64,000 bases of DNA from Actinobacteria bacterium casp-actino5 (GTDB taxonomy: Bacteria > Actinomycetota > Acidimicrobiia > Acidimicrobiales > Ilumatobacteraceae), in NCBI GenBank assembly GCA_001510385.1, contig LFFE01000017.1, positions 62,001 to 126,000 on the forward strand. Reading direction: 5' to 3'. The translations under genes were made by a program, and so were the position numbers. The first letter of the stretch is position 1. Each line of letters opens with the position of its first letter. Below the pieces are notes generated by a model. That model was not told where the DNA came from. It saw only the letters and a program-made list of their open reading frames with translations, and made no database searches. Positions 18,753 to 28,980 of this stretch are shown in pieces.

Positions 18753-19886
18753 TCAGGCGACGTCAGCACCAAGTTCGAACTTGAGATATTCAGACCCAGT
18801 ATCTTCCCAATCCTCGAACTGGATGACGTTCATCTCTTCAAATCGCCGACGCAACCACGACTCGTTTCGATCAAGGAGTCCCAACTTTTTGCAGTTCGGA
18901 ACAATCTTCGAGAACAGCATCTGCTGGAACACGTCGCGGGTCGGGTCACGTAGAACGAGAGGGACAACGTCTTTTGGATTCACGCCCTGCTTTTCCCAGA
19001 CCTCCTGCTGCAAAAAGCGATCTCGCATTCGAATTGCTGCCTCAAATGCAAACTCCTGACGATCCATCAACTCACGGTCAGTCATTTCGGAGTAGACCTC
19101 TTTCAGCGAAAGAACACCAAAAGCGACATGGCGCGCTTCGTCGCTCATCACATAACGAAGAAGTTGCTTTAAGAGAGGCTCTTCGGTCATCTGGTGCATG
19201 AATCCGAATGCGGCAAGCGCAAGACCTTCGACCATGACCTGCATTCCGAGGTAGGTCATGTCCCAACGAGAATCTTCGATGATGTCGTCGAGCAACATCC
19301 GAAGGTGCGCGTTGACCTGGAAACCTCCGCCAAGCTTCTCATCGAGATAACGAGCAAATACCTCAACATGACGGGCCTCATCAACAACTTGTGTTGCGGC
19401 GTACAACTTGGCGTCATACCAGGGCACCGTCTCGGTAATTTTTGCAGTACAAAGCAGTGCGCCCTGTTCACCGTGCAGGAATTGCGACAGAGTCCAGCGA
19501 CGACTGTCAATTCCGAATTCGAGCCACTCTTTATCGCCCCACTTCTCGACAACAGTTCCGGCGTAATGATCGGGACTGAGCCCCGCCGAGAACGCTGCCT
19601 GATCAGATGTCACGACCTCATCGAGTTCGACCTCAGTATCCCATGGGAGATCAGTTGTGCCGTTCCACTGACCGACCTTTGCTTTCTCGTACAGCTTGCG
19701 AAGCTGTGGCCGAGCGAGGGAATAGTCCCATGTGAAGATCGCGTCTGCATTGTCTTTTACGACATGCTCGACTTCGTCAACATCGACGTTCGAAACCGAA
19801 AGAATGGCCTCAATGTCATTGATCTCATCTCGGCCGATGATGTCTGAATTTGCCGCGTGACCGACTGGCTGTTCTGTGGTGCTCAT
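18753..19886 (-). CDS. ferritin-like diiron protein (putative oxygenase)
   Basis: This 377-residue helical protein has the carboxylate-bridged diiron ligand set: E140 (LHGEQG), E170 and H173 (DEARH), E220 (MVEGLAL), and E250 and H253 (DEARHVAFG). This is the E...ExxH...E...ExxH pattern of ribonucleotide reductase R2-like and aminobenzoate N-oxygenase-like enzymes. The substrate is unknown, and an N-oxygenase, desaturase or oxidative-stress role is possible. The gene starts 9 bp after a TetR regulator that probably controls both. Confidence 0.85.
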   Translation of the reverse strand: MSTTEQPVGHAANSDIIGRDEINDIEAILSVSNVDVDEVEHVVKDNADAIFTWDYSLARPQLRKLYEKAKVGQWNGTTDLPWDTEVELDEVVTSDQAAFSAGLSPDHYAGTVVEKWGDKEWLEFGIDSRRWTLSQFLHGEQGALLCTAKITETVPWYDAKLYAATQVVDEARHVEVFARYLDEKLGGGFQVNAHLRMLLDDIIEDSRWDMTYLGMQVMVEGLALAAFGFMHQMTEEPLLKQLLRYVMSDEARHVAFGVLSLKEVYSEMTDRELMDRQEFAFEAAIRMRDRFLQQEVWEKQGVNPKDVVPLVLRDPTRDVFQQMLFSKIVPNCKKLGLLDRNESWLRRRFEEMNVIQFEDWEDTGSEYLKFELGADVA

Positions 19887-19895
19887 GAGTTACTC

Positions 19896-20516
19896 CTATG
19901 TGTGAGGCATGACCGAGTCAAAGCTGTGCTCATTCAGGGTCACGGAAGAAATAAGTGGATAGAGAAATTGCGATGCGGTTGCCGCGTTCGTGAGGTCAAC
20001 AGACTCATCGGGAGACAAGAAATGCGACACCGTTAAGCGAACGACAAGATCAATGAGGCGGTGAGCCGACTTGTGGCCGATGAGCGGCTCCAGGTGTGGA
20101 GCAAGAGCACCTGTCGCCATGCGAATAATTCTCGGCAACCCGGCCGCTGTGAGTTGCCCCAGCGCCTCACCTGGTTCAGAACTCAACATCATCGCGAGGT
20201 GATCATCGGCCTTCAACAAAATTGAGGCCGATACGACGCTTCGAACAACAATGGCTTCAACCGTTGTTGCACCCTCGATTTCTGCGACAACATCGCCAAA
20301 AAACTGGTGAAGTTCACGAACTCTCAGTGCTTCAAATAGAACGTCACGGCCGCCCGGGAAGAGCCGGTACACCGTTGCCCTCGAAACACCTGACTCTCTG
20401 CAGATGTCATCAATCGTGACCTTCGAGAAGCCAAGCCGGTGACTACACCGCAGGGCGGCGTCGAGAACAGCGTCCTCGGATTCTGCCAATCCTCGCCGGA
20501 GTGTGCCATCTGTCAC
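19896..20516 (-). CDS. TetR-family transcriptional regulator
   Basis: This 206-residue protein has an N-terminal helix-turn-helix (VTIDDICRESGVSRATVYRLF, residues about 34-54) and a divergent ligand-binding C-terminal domain. It starts with GTG at 20516. TAGTGT lies 7 nt upstream, making the transcript leaderless, and a TGAGACA/TGTCTCA inverted repeat covers that promoter. It is therefore likely autoregulated and a repressor of the diiron gene that follows. The ligand is unknown. Confidence 0.9.
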   Translation of the reverse strand: MTDGTLRRGLAESEDAVLDAALRCSHRLGFSKVTIDDICRESGVSRATVYRLFPGGRDVLFEALRVRELHQFFGDVVAEIEGATTVEAIVVRSVVSASILLKADDHLAMMLSSEPGEALGQLTAAGLPRIIRMATGALAPHLEPLIGHKSAHRLIDLVVRLTVSHFLSPDESVDLTNAATASQFLYPLISSVTLNEHSFDSVMPHT

Positions 20517-20519
20517 ATA

Positions 20520-20546
20520 TGAGACACTATTGCTGTAAATGTCTCA
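20520..20546 (-). promoter_or_regulatory. TetR operator over a leaderless promoter
   Basis: Inverted repeat TGAGACA-N13-TGTCTCA ends 4 bp before the TetR start codon and overlaps the -10 box TAGTGT (20524-20529). Its placement over the promoter is what an autorepressing TetR site would need. Binding is inferred. Confidence 0.65.
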
Positions 20547-20571
20547 GCGCAAGTCGTGGGCTCAGCATTCC

Positions 20572-22197
20572 CTAGTCGGGCAGCACATACTCGGCATACC
20601 GTGCGCGGAGGTCTTTCTTCGAGAACTTTCCGACGCTCGTCTTGGGTACCTCGTCAATGAACTCAACTGCATCAGGCAACTGCCAGCGCGCAACGCGATC
20701 GCGTAAAAAGTTGAGAACTTCCTCAGCAGAAATCTCGCTGCCCTCCGACCGCACAACACACGCCAACGGGCGCTCCGACCAACGGGGGTGAGGAACTCCA
20801 ATGACGGCCGCTTCCGCAATCCCGGGATGCGACATCAGTTCATTCTCGAGTTCAACCGAGGAAATCCATTCACCACCTGACTTGATGAGGTCTTTTGTGC
20901 GATCGAGCAGTCGCACTCGGCCTCGCTCGTCGACGCTTGCGACATCACCTGTCCGCAACCAGCCATCGGAGGTGAAACTTTCGTTCGCCCGCTCGTCGTT
21001 GTAATAGGTGGCTGCGATCCAGTTTCCACTCACCTGCAACTCACCGCTCGACTCGCCATCCCACGGAACCGGATCTTGGGAGTCTGGGTCAACAACTCTC
21101 ATCTCGACACCGAACGAGATGCGACCAACCGTCGTGCGCAATTCTGCCTGTTCATCATTTGGCAAATCGCGCTGATCAGCATCGAGGTGAGAAACTGCAC
21201 AAATCGGGCTCGTTTCGGTCATTCCCCACGCTTGCAATAGCGGAAGTCCTGTCATCTCCCGATAACCCTCAGACAACCCTCGCGGTACGGCCGAACCGCC
21301 ACAAGGAATTGCCCGTAAGCAGGAGGTATCACGACCCTCAAGTTCGGGAAGCACCTGCATCCAGATAGTGGGCACACCGGCGGCGAGCGATACTCGTTCC
21401 TCGACAATCAGATTGGCTAGCGCCCTCCCTGAAAGGTCTGCGCCTGGCATTACCATTTTCGCGCCGGTTGCCACACCTGCATGCGCCAGCCCCCAGGCGT
21501 TTGCATGAAACATTGGTACGACCGGAAGCACGACATCAGATTCCCGCGCGCCAAGAGAATCAGCCGTCATTGTCCCCATCGTGTGAAGGAAGGTACTGCG
21601 GTGCGAGTACACAACTCCCTTGGGATTGCCCGTCGTGCCTGAGGTGTAACACATGCTTGCTGCACGGTGCTCATCGACAGGCTTCCACTCGATAGGAGAA
21701 GAGCCTGCGAGAAGTTCCTCGTAGTTGAGAAGTTCAAACCCTGATAGGTCGTCAGGGATATCACCGTCACCGTCATCGATCAGCACAAGGTGTCGTAACC
21801 GTTCAAAGGTTGGTAACAGAGGTGCAAGCAGCGGTAGCAACGAGCGATCGACAAAGATGACCTCGTCGTCTGCATGATTAACGATGTAGGTGAGTTGCTC
21901 GGGGAACAGCCGGATATTCAATGTGTGAAGGACCCGACCAGTGCATGGCGCAGCAAAATACAACTCAAGATGCTGGGCGGTGTTCCATGAGAACGTTGCA
22001 ACCCGCCCGTAATCAGAGATCTCTAATGCATCGAGCACCCCACCAAGCTGTCGAGTTCTCATTGCCCACTCCCCATACGTGGTGCGGTCACGACCCTGCG
22101 TCGTTGCGGTAACGATCTCTTTGTGGGGGTGATAGCGCTCGGCCCGATCAAATAGATGAGAGATATTCAGTGGTACGTCTTGCATTAATCCACGCAT
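20572..22197 (-). CDS. acyl-CoA synthetase (AMP-forming), DmdB/medium-chain type
   Basis: This 541-residue adenylate-forming ligase starts [16 protein letters not shown], which is typical of the medium-chain / methylmercaptopropionate-CoA ligase branch. It has the P-loop [12 protein letters not shown], the adenine-binding GMTE, YNDERAN...GWLRTGD and the C-terminal catalytic Lys in [11 protein letters not shown]. It activates a fatty or related carboxylic acid as acyl-AMP and then the CoA thioester. Chain length and any DMSP role cannot be decided by reading alone. It is divergent from the membrane protein gene. Confidence 0.88.
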   Translation of the reverse strand: MRGLMQDVPLNISHLFDRAERYHPHKEIVTATTQGRDRTTYGEWAMRTRQLGGVLDALEISDYGRVATFSWNTAQHLELYFAAPCTGRVLHTLNIRLFPEQLTYIVNHADDEVIFVDRSLLPLLAPLLPTFERLRHLVLIDDGDGDIPDDLSGFELLNYEELLAGSSPIEWKPVDEHRAASMCYTSGTTGNPKGVVYSHRSTFLHTMGTMTADSLGARESDVVLPVVPMFHANAWGLAHAGVATGAKMVMPGADLSGRALANLIVEERVSLAAGVPTIWMQVLPELEGRDTSCLRAIPCGGSAVPRGLSEGYREMTGLPLLQAWGMTETSPICAVSHLDADQRDLPNDEQAELRTTVGRISFGVEMRVVDPDSQDPVPWDGESSGELQVSGNWIAATYYNDERANESFTSDGWLRTGDVASVDERGRVRLLDRTKDLIKSGGEWISSVELENELMSHPGIAEAAVIGVPHPRWSERPLACVVRSEGSEISAEEVLNFLRDRVARWQLPDAVEFIDEVPKTSVGKFSKKDLRARYAEYVLPD

Positions 22198-22258
22198 GTC
22201 GGGAAATGCTAATCGACAGAGAAACTCAGGTCATAGGGCATACAGATATCGTCGAGGT

Positions 22259-22888
22259 GTGACTGCCAACCCCCCCGATACGACAACCCTTCGTCCTCGT
22301 TGGGCCCCACTGTCGATCGCCGCGTTTGTGGCGCTGGTCGTCTGTACCAATATCGCAGCAATTACTTGGGCGCGACTCGTGCTCTCTTCACCAGAAACAT
22401 TACTTGCGCTGTCATCACGAAACCGATATCTCGCACTCGCGCTTGGGACCGATATCAGTGGAATCTCCTACTGGCTCATCGGCAGCCTTCGTATTGCCTT
22501 AGCATTCGCTGTCTGCCATCTTGCAGGACGCGCATACGGCGATCGAATCCTCGCCATGTTCATCAAATACCTCGGGATGGATCAGCCCACGATCGACCGC
22601 TTGCAATCAGGTTTTGCTCGGGCCGATTGGGCACTCATTCCATTTTTCGTCGGCTCAAACATTGTTGCTGCGATTAGTGGAATTCAGCGGACTCGACCAG
22701 GTCGTCTTGCCGCCCTCGTTGCTCTCGGACTCGTCGCTCGACTAGCCCTCATTCAGTGGCTAGCAAACGTCTTTGAGGAACAACTCACCGACGTCATCAA
22801 CCTCCTCCAGAAGTATTCGTGGTGGTTTGTCGGCGGATCGGTCATCCTCGTCGTACTCACGAATAGTCGGAAAACACGGCGGTCGTAG
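22259..22888 (+). CDS. hypothetical membrane protein
   Basis: This 209-residue protein has about four to five hydrophobic segments (APLSIAAFVALVVCTNIAAI, ISYWLIGSLRIALAFAVC, LIPFFVGSNIVAAISG, LAALVALGLVARLAL, WWFVGGSVILVVL). The arrangement GFARADWALIPFFVGSNI weakly resembles DedA/VTT-type membrane proteins, which act in lipid flipping; this is only a suggestion. The start is GTG 22259 because TATCGT lies 6 nt before it. The frame is open upstream to 22196, where it would overlap the ligase start. Confidence 0.65.
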   Translation: MTANPPDTTTLRPRWAPLSIAAFVALVVCTNIAAITWARLVLSSPETLLALSSRNRYLALALGTDISGISYWLIGSLRIALAFAVCHLAGRAYGDRILAMFIKYLGMDQPTIDRLQSGFARADWALIPFFVGSNIVAAISGIQRTRPGRLAALVALGLVARLALIQWLANVFEEQLTDVINLLQKYSWWFVGGSVILVVLTNSRKTRRS

Positions 22889-22995
22889 TCCGAACAAAAC
22901 AAACGGTTGAGCGAGCGCGTAGCCCGATCTCGACAAGGTGTGCCAGGCAATAGATGACGACCATGCCTGTCCGCAACAGTGACCGCCGTTCGGGT

Positions 22996-23763
22996 TTACA
23001 ACAATGCGTCGAGTCCGACCGTGAGCCCAGCAGCACCACTAATGCGCCTGCATGCGAGTACAACGCCGGGCATAAAACTCGTTCGATCGTAGGAATCCTG
23101 CCGGATTGTCAGCGTCTGACCCTGGGCGCCAAGAATCACTTCTTGATGGGCTGTCATGCCTCGCATTCGAACCGAGTGAATTCGCACTCCATTCGGACCA
23201 ATTCCTCCACGAGAGCCGGCCGGCTCCTCAACCTGAGTTGGGTCATCGGCCCATCCAGTCTCGCTTGGGGTCATCATTCGGGCTGTTGCAAGTGCTGTGC
23301 CCGATGGTGCGTCAATCTTTTCATCATGATGAAGTTCGATGATTTCTGCGGTGTCGAACAGCGCAGCCGCCTCCGCCGCGAACCTCATCATGAGCACTGC
23401 TGAAATCGCGAAATTTGCTGCGATCAGACAATTTGCTGCAGATGCCTCGAACGCCGATTCGAATGCAACAAGATCACGATCATCAAACCCGGTCGTGCCC
23501 ACGACAGCATGAATGCCATGTTGTGCAAGAAACGGGAGTGTTTCTCTCGCCGCCTCCGCCGTCGTGAAATCAACCACGACGTCACATGAAGCATCTAACA
23601 ACGCATGAAGATCAGGTGAAACCTGGATGCCGTGAATCATGTCGGAACCATGAATATCCACCAAGGCGACAAGTTCAAGACCCTCCGCGGCTACAACCGC
23701 GTCACAGACAGTTCTTCCCATTCTCCCGGTCGCACCAACTACTCCGACACAAATACTGCCCAT
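22996..23763 (-). CDS. dapB: 4-hydroxy-tetrahydrodipicolinate reductase
   Basis: This 255-residue enzyme of lysine/diaminopimelate synthesis has the NAD(P) motif VGVVGATGRMGRT and the substrate motif ELHHDEKIDAPSGTA, which contains the catalytic His pair and Lys. TACCGT lies 7 nt before the ATG, so it appears to have its own leaderless promoter even though the M16 peptidase gene ends only 18 bp upstream. Confidence 0.95.
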   Translation of the reverse strand: MGSICVGVVGATGRMGRTVCDAVVAAEGLELVALVDIHGSDMIHGIQVSPDLHALLDASCDVVVDFTTAEAARETLPFLAQHGIHAVVGTTGFDDRDLVAFESAFEASAANCLIAANFAISAVLMMRFAAEAAALFDTAEIIELHHDEKIDAPSGTALATARMMTPSETGWADDPTQVEEPAGSRGGIGPNGVRIHSVRMRGMTAHQEVILGAQGQTLTIRQDSYDRTSFMPGVVLACRRISGAAGLTVGLDALL

Positions 23764-23781
23764 AGCGACGACGGTACTCTG

Positions 23782-25002
23782 TTACGCGCGGCCAACCGAG
23801 ACAGTGAGCCTGGTGCTGTTGAGAAGGGTCGCGGCCACCTCAGCAGCATCGCTTTGGGTGACTCGACCCCATCGAGCGATCTGCTCATCAACAGGTCGTA
23901 TTGTTGACGAACCAGAAAGCATCCCACCAAGGCGAGCCATGCGGGCGCCGGAGTCCTCGAGACTCATCTCGAATGCCCCAACGAGGTACCCGATCGAAAT
24001 AGCAAGTTCGTCGCTAGTCGGGCCGCGTTTAGCCATGTCGTCGATGATGCTCATCATCAGATCCTGGACTTCTGCCGCTCGCTCTGGATTTGTGGCTGCG
24101 TACACCGACCACGCGCCGATATCAGAGAAGGAACTGAGTCCAGAAAACACGGTGTAGACGAGTCCGCGCCGTTCTCGAATTTCATCAAACAATCTGCTCG
24201 ACAGACCACCGCCAAGTGCATGATTGACGACATCTAAACACTCCCGACGCGGATCCATACGGGATAACCCGAGACCGCCGATGACAACGTGAGTTTGTTC
24301 GGTGCCATCATGCACCGATCGATCGCCGGCGCTGCGTACCGGCATAGTTCGATTCAACGCTGAGCCACACGAGGGAATCTTCGAGAAGGCCGACTCAACA
24401 TCAGCGATCACCGCGTCAGGGTCGACGGCTCCTGCGATCGCCACCACCATTCGGTCGGCCACATAATGCTCGGCATGAAATCGACGGATGTCATCGACCG
24501 TTGTAGCTGAAACAGACTGTCGAGTGCCGCCTGGATCTCGGCCAAGCGAATGGTCGGCAAATAATTGCTCGGCGAACACTCGATGCGCGATGTCATCAGG
24601 TGACTCATCATCCATTGCCAATTCTTCAAGGATGACTTGACGCTCACTTTCAACGTCTGACGGGCGCAATGAGGGAGTTGAAATGACGTCGCCCAAAAGA
24701 CTGATGGCATCGTTCACATTTCGCGCCGGCATGCGACAGTAAAACGTCGTATTTTCGCGTGCTGTGTAGGCGTTGATATCGCCACCAACTCGATCAACCG
24801 AGCGAGAGATATCAGATGCCGATCGCTGCGAGGTTCCTTTAAACAACAAATGCTCAAGGAAATGACTCACACCTGCGATGGGCTGAGGCTCGTCGCGAGA
24901 ACCAACTCCAACCCATACACCTACCGAGACCGAACGTGTTGTCTCCATCGGATCAACCGCAACGGTTAATCCATTATCAAGAACGACAACACGCTCGGTC
25001 AT
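23782..25002 (-). CDS. M16 family zinc peptidase (processing-peptidase-like)
   Basis: This 406-residue protein has the inverted zinc motif HFLEH (in SHFLEHLLFKGT) near residue 46 and a downstream Glu in the ESERQVILEELAM helix that supplies the third ligand. This is the pitrilysin/mitochondrial-processing-peptidase-like family commonly encoded next to pnp in Actinobacteria. The physiological substrate is unknown. It starts 17 bp after pnp ends and is probably cotranscribed with it. Confidence 0.92.
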   Translation of the reverse strand: MTERVVVLDNGLTVAVDPMETTRSVSVGVWVGVGSRDEPQPIAGVSHFLEHLLFKGTSQRSASDISRSVDRVGGDINAYTARENTTFYCRMPARNVNDAISLLGDVISTPSLRPSDVESERQVILEELAMDDESPDDIAHRVFAEQLFADHSLGRDPGGTRQSVSATTVDDIRRFHAEHYVADRMVVAIAGAVDPDAVIADVESAFSKIPSCGSALNRTMPVRSAGDRSVHDGTEQTHVVIGGLGLSRMDPRRECLDVVNHALGGGLSSRLFDEIRERRGLVYTVFSGLSSFSDIGAWSVYAATNPERAAEVQDLMMSIIDDMAKRGPTSDELAISIGYLVGAFEMSLEDSGARMARLGGMLSGSSTIRPVDEQIARWGRVTQSDAAEVAATLLNSTRLTVSVGRA

Positions 25003-25019
25003 CGAGGTGTCATTTGCTA

Positions 25020-27395
25020 TTAGCGGTGACGACGACGTCCGCCGCCGTCACCACGACGTTCGGAGCTTGGCCCGAGGTCACCGAGTTCATCGGCGAGTTC
25101 AGCGTCAAAACTCTCATCGAAACTGACAGATTCGATCTCTCCATCACTAGACGCCCGTTGTGCAGGAGCCGGAGCTGGAGCATCATCATCTGCGTCGGAG
25201 GAATCGCCAGAGACGATGTCACCGGCCGGGCTCAGCGATACCTTCCCGCGGTCATCGATCTCGTCAACAACGACCTCAACCTCATCACCGAGAGATAACA
25301 CGTCTTCGACGGCGTTGATTCGCTTACCGCGACCGATCTTCGAGATATGAAGCAGGCCATCTCGGCCTGGAAGGATGTTGACAAACGCACCGAACTTAGT
25401 GATGTTCACCACGCGACCGGTGTAGGTGGCGCCAATTTCAGCCTTCGGCGGGTCAACGATGTTAAGGATCGCGGTACGAGCCTCTTCCATGCGCCATGAC
25501 TCGACTGCTGCAATCGTCACGATGCCAACAGCTCCATCGTCGTCTACTGCAATATCGGCACCGGTCTCGGCCTGGATGGTGTTGATGATTTTGCCCTTTG
25601 GACCGATCACCTCTCCAACTTTGTCAATCGGAATAGTGATGGTGACAATCTTTGGAGCCGTTTCTGCGACCTCGCTCCGTGGTGCAGCAATCGCAGCATT
25701 CATCACGTCGAGAATCTGCATACGTGCCTCACGGGCTTGCTGGAGTGCATCAGCGAGTACCTGTGCAGGAATACCCTCGATCTTCGTGTCGAGCTGGAGT
25801 GCGGTGATCGCATCATGCGTTCCGGCGACTTTGAAGTCCATGTCTCCGAATGCATCTTCTGCACCAAGGATGTCGGTCAATGTCACGTAGTTATCGCCGT
25901 CTTTCACGAGACCCATTGCGATACCGGAAACAGCTCCACGGATGGGTACGCCCGCATCCATCAGTGAGAGGCTTGACGAACACACCGAACCCATCGATGT
26001 TGAACCATTCGACGACATCACCTCGGACACGAGACGGAGCGTGTACGCGAAGTCTTCCTGACTTGGAACAACCGGCATCACCGCCCGAGCAGCAAGCGCT
26101 CCGTGGCCAATCTCGCGACGCTTCGGTGAACCGACACGGCCCGTCTCGCCATTTGCCCACGGTGGCATGTTGTAGTGGTGCAGATAGCGCTTCTCGTTGT
26201 TCGGTGACAGCGAGTCGATCATCTGATTCATGCGCGGCATTGCGAGGGTCAACACGTTCATGACCTGAGTTTCACCACGCTGGAACAGACCTGATCCGTG
26301 TGCTGTGGGGAGCACGCCTACTTCTGCTGAAACAGGGCGGAGGTCGCGGACACCACGGCCGTCGATACGGAGGCCCTCGTCAACGATCCGGCGGCGAACG
26401 AGCTTCTTCGTCAGCGAACGAACAGCTTCCTTCACAGCCTTTTCTTGACCTGCGAATTCGCCATCTTCACCGCACAGCGCTTCGAGTGCCTTTGCAGTTG
26501 CAGCATCAGTTGCTGCGTTGCGCTCGGATTTTCCGGCAATTGAAACCGCCGCACCAACTTCAGCCGCGACACAACCCTCAACTGCTGCAAACACCTCTGG
26601 GGTGTAGTCAAGCACTGGGGTAAACGGGAGTTGTTCAATTGGTCCCGAGGTAGCGATCACACTTGCGACAAGTTGACGCTGCAGCGCAATTGATTCTTTG
26701 ATCCACTGCTTCGAGGCATCGAGACCCTCAGCGAGTGCGACCTCATCAACCTTCGGCGCGCCGTCTTCATAGAAGTAGAAGCTCTGCTCAGTACCGCCAG
26801 CCTCGACCATCATGATTGCGACATCGCCGTTGTCAAGTTCGCGACCTGCGACAACGAGTTCGAATGTGGAGGATTCCCCCTCATCGTAGGTGGGATGAGG
26901 AATCCAGTCTCCCTCAGTGGTGTATGCAACGCGCACCGATCCAATTGGTCCCTCAAATGGGATTCCCGAGATCATGAGTGCTGCAGACGCAGCATTGATT
27001 GAAAGGACGTCGTGCGGGTTGGCCATGTCGACGCCGAGAACAGTCGTTACAACCTGAACTTCGTTGCGGAAACCATCTGGGAATGCCGGACGGAGCGGAC
27101 GGTCGGTGAGACGGCAGGTGAGAATTGCGTCCTCGGTTGGACGGCCTTCACGACGGAAGAATGACCCGGGGATCTTTCCCGCTGCGTATGAGCGTTCCTC
27201 AACGTCAACGGTGAGCGGGAAGAAGTCGATACCTGGACGTACGTCTTTAGCGGCGTTTGCCGTGGTGAGCACTCGAGTTTCGCCGATAGTGGCGACGACA
27301 GCGCCTTGACTTTGTGGCGCAAATTTTCCTGTCTCAAATGACAGGGTTCGATCGGTGCCCGAAATTGCTCCGGACACGCGGATTGGATCAGCCAT
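25020..27395 (-). CDS. pnp: polyribonucleotide nucleotidyltransferase (PNPase)
   Basis: This 791-residue protein has two RNase PH-like cores (first with RREGRPTEDAILTCRLTDRPLRP; second with RREIGHGALAARA and STSMGSVCSSSL), then a KH domain (IPIDKVGEVIGPKGK), an S1 domain (GATYTGRVVNITKFGAFVN) and an acidic tail ending in RRGDGGGRRRHR. It degrades RNA 3'-5' using phosphate and is a core of RNA decay. It follows rpsO, from which it is separated by a terminator-like hairpin. Confidence 0.97.
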   Translation of the reverse strand: MADPIRVSGAISGTDRTLSFETGKFAPQSQGAVVATIGETRVLTTANAAKDVRPGIDFFPLTVDVEERSYAAGKIPGSFFRREGRPTEDAILTCRLTDRPLRPAFPDGFRNEVQVVTTVLGVDMANPHDVLSINAASAALMISGIPFEGPIGSVRVAYTTEGDWIPHPTYDEGESSTFELVVAGRELDNGDVAIMMVEAGGTEQSFYFYEDGAPKVDEVALAEGLDASKQWIKESIALQRQLVASVIATSGPIEQLPFTPVLDYTPEVFAAVEGCVAAEVGAAVSIAGKSERNAATDAATAKALEALCGEDGEFAGQEKAVKEAVRSLTKKLVRRRIVDEGLRIDGRGVRDLRPVSAEVGVLPTAHGSGLFQRGETQVMNVLTLAMPRMNQMIDSLSPNNEKRYLHHYNMPPWANGETGRVGSPKRREIGHGALAARAVMPVVPSQEDFAYTLRLVSEVMSSNGSTSMGSVCSSSLSLMDAGVPIRGAVSGIAMGLVKDGDNYVTLTDILGAEDAFGDMDFKVAGTHDAITALQLDTKIEGIPAQVLADALQQAREARMQILDVMNAAIAAPRSEVAETAPKIVTITIPIDKVGEVIGPKGKIINTIQAETGADIAVDDDGAVGIVTIAAVESWRMEEARTAILNIVDPPKAEIGATYTGRVVNITKFGAFVNILPGRDGLLHISKIGRGKRINAVEDVLSLGDEVEVVVDEIDDRGKVSLSPAGDIVSGDSSDADDDAPAPAPAQRASSDGEIESVSFDESFDAELADELGDLGPSSERRGDGGGRRRHR

Positions 27396-27572
27396 AAGTG
27401 GCTCCTTTCAATTTGGGACGTTCCCAAATGGTGTGGAGCAGCTCTCCGGTTGCCAGTTGGCAACACCGCATCAATTCCCGCTCACACGTTTGACACGATC
27501 TCAGCAACCGGTAACCGACATCAGCTACTCAGTGATATGTGGACGATGACGCCCAAGGTAAGGCTAGCCCGC

Positions 27573-27607
27573 AAAAACAACACCCGCTCGTCATTCGATC
27601 GAGCGGG
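27573..27607 (-). terminator. rho-independent terminator / processing hairpin between rpsO and pnp
   Basis: On the minus strand an 8-bp stem CCCGCTCG/CGAGCGGG is followed by TGTTGTTTTT. It lies between rpsO and pnp. It would end most rpsO transcripts, and read-through could feed pnp, as in other bacteria where this junction is a control point. Confidence 0.8.
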
Positions 27608-27662
27608 CGAGTTCTTCACCGAAAATAACTGACGGCAACAACCGCCAACGTTGAGCCAAAAC

Positions 27663-27926
27663 TCAGCGACGGAGGCCGAGTTCAGCAACGATCGAGCGGT
27701 ACCGCTCAACGTCAATTGCGCGGATGTAGTCGAGCATACGACGACGCCGACCAACGAGCATCAACAAACCACGACGGGAGTGGTGATCTTTCGGATGGGA
27801 CTTCAGGTGATCTGTCAGGTGCTGAATTCGTGATGACAGCAGCGCAATTTGGACCTCTGGAGATCCGGTATCGCCATCACTTTGACGGTGACGTGCAATG
27901 ACGTCTGCTTTTGGCTCAATTGCCAT
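27663..27926 (-). CDS. rpsO: 30S ribosomal protein S15
   Basis: This 87-residue protein starts [13 protein letters not shown]. It has the conserved [23 protein letters not shown] and [21 protein letters not shown], which bind the central domain of 16S rRNA. Its length fits the family (about 89). It is followed by a terminator hairpin and pnp. Confidence 0.97.
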   Translation of the reverse strand: MAIEPKADVIARHRQSDGDTGSPEVQIALLSSRIQHLTDHLKSHPKDHHSRRGLLMLVGRRRRMLDYIRAIDVERYRSIVAELGLRR

Positions 27927-28030
27927 GTTCTTGCCTACCTTTTCGTAGTTGAGGTGGTCGCGCCCAAGGACGCATCCGAGAGAGTCGGAACCCCAACGGA
28001 CATCGAGAGGTTATGAGAACTGAATAAAGG

Positions 28031-28969
28031 TCACAACCTGACGCAGGCGCGAGTCCGATCAACATCGGCACGAAGTTGTGTGGTTAGCGCCTCAAGCCCG
28101 TCAAATCGCTGCTCATCACGCAGCCGCTCTACAAATTCAACCGCAAGCATCTGACTGTAGAGATCTCCAGAAAAGTCGAGCAGATGGCATTCAACCAGTG
28201 ATCGATCCGCCGACCCGTAAAAGGTTGGTCGTTTACCGATATTCACCGCGCAGGCAAATTCAACTCCCGCCTCGGTGAGGCATTTCGCTGCGTAGACACC
28301 GTCGGCTGGAATGATGAATCGTTCAGGAACATCGACATTGGCAGTCGGGAAGCCAATCGTTCGGCCACGTTCATCACCATGCACAACTTGGCCACGAATC
28401 ACCATGTTTCGACCGAGCATTTCACTGGCCGCCTTGATGTCTCCTTGGCGCAGCGCAGATCTGATCGCAGTCGAACTAATGATGTCTGCCGACTCGGATC
28501 GTCGAAGTTCGAGGGGAGTCACACTGAAATCGTGTTGAGAACCAAGTGCTGCTAGCAACTCAACATTTCCCCTTCGTCCTTTGCCAAAGTGAAAATCCTC
28601 CCCGATAACGATGTCGATTGCCGAGAGCGCGTCTACGAAGACACGCCGCACGAAACTCTCAGCTTCTTCTGCCGCCGCAGTTTCATCAAACTCCAGCACA
28701 ACAACTGCATCAAGCCCTGTTCGCTCAAGGAGTTCAAGACGCTGATCAAGCGAGGTGATCAACAGCGGGGCCGACTCTGGGCGAACCACCGAAGCAGGGT
28801 GTCGATCGAACGTCACGACAACACTGCGGTGGCCGAGTTGCTTCGCGCGATCAACGACAGACGCGATCACCGAGGTGTGACCACGGTGTAACCCGTCATA
28901 GGCCCCAATAGTGACCACGGAGCGCTCACCCAGGAATACGGGTGTCTGCAGCGAGTGAACGACGAGCAC
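28031..28969 (-). CDS. ribF: bifunctional riboflavin kinase / FAD synthetase
   Basis: This 312-residue protein has an N-terminal adenylyltransferase domain (TIGAYDGLHRGHTSVI, the nucleotidyl-transferase GxxxGxH type) and a C-terminal riboflavin kinase domain (GRTIGFPTANVDVP, the PTAN motif, then VYAAKCL). It converts riboflavin to FMN and FAD. The frame is open upstream, but homology begins near the GTG at 28969, which has GGAA in front and lies 11 bp after truB. Confidence 0.94.
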   Translation of the reverse strand: MLVVHSLQTPVFLGERSVVTIGAYDGLHRGHTSVIASVVDRAKQLGHRSVVVTFDRHPASVVRPESAPLLITSLDQRLELLERTGLDAVVVLEFDETAAAEEAESFVRRVFVDALSAIDIVIGEDFHFGKGRRGNVELLAALGSQHDFSVTPLELRRSESADIISSTAIRSALRQGDIKAASEMLGRNMVIRGQVVHGDERGRTIGFPTANVDVPERFIIPADGVYAAKCLTEAGVEFACAVNIGKRPTFYGSADRSLVECHLLDFSGDLYSQMLAVEFVERLRDEQRFDGLEALTTQLRADVDRTRACVRL

Positions 28970-28980
28970 GTTTCCGAAAC

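Noticed and set aside
19194-19847. Plus-strand open frame of 217 codons inside the diiron gene
   Set aside because: The minus-strand gene has complete diiron ligands; the opposite frame has no recognisable motif or start signal.
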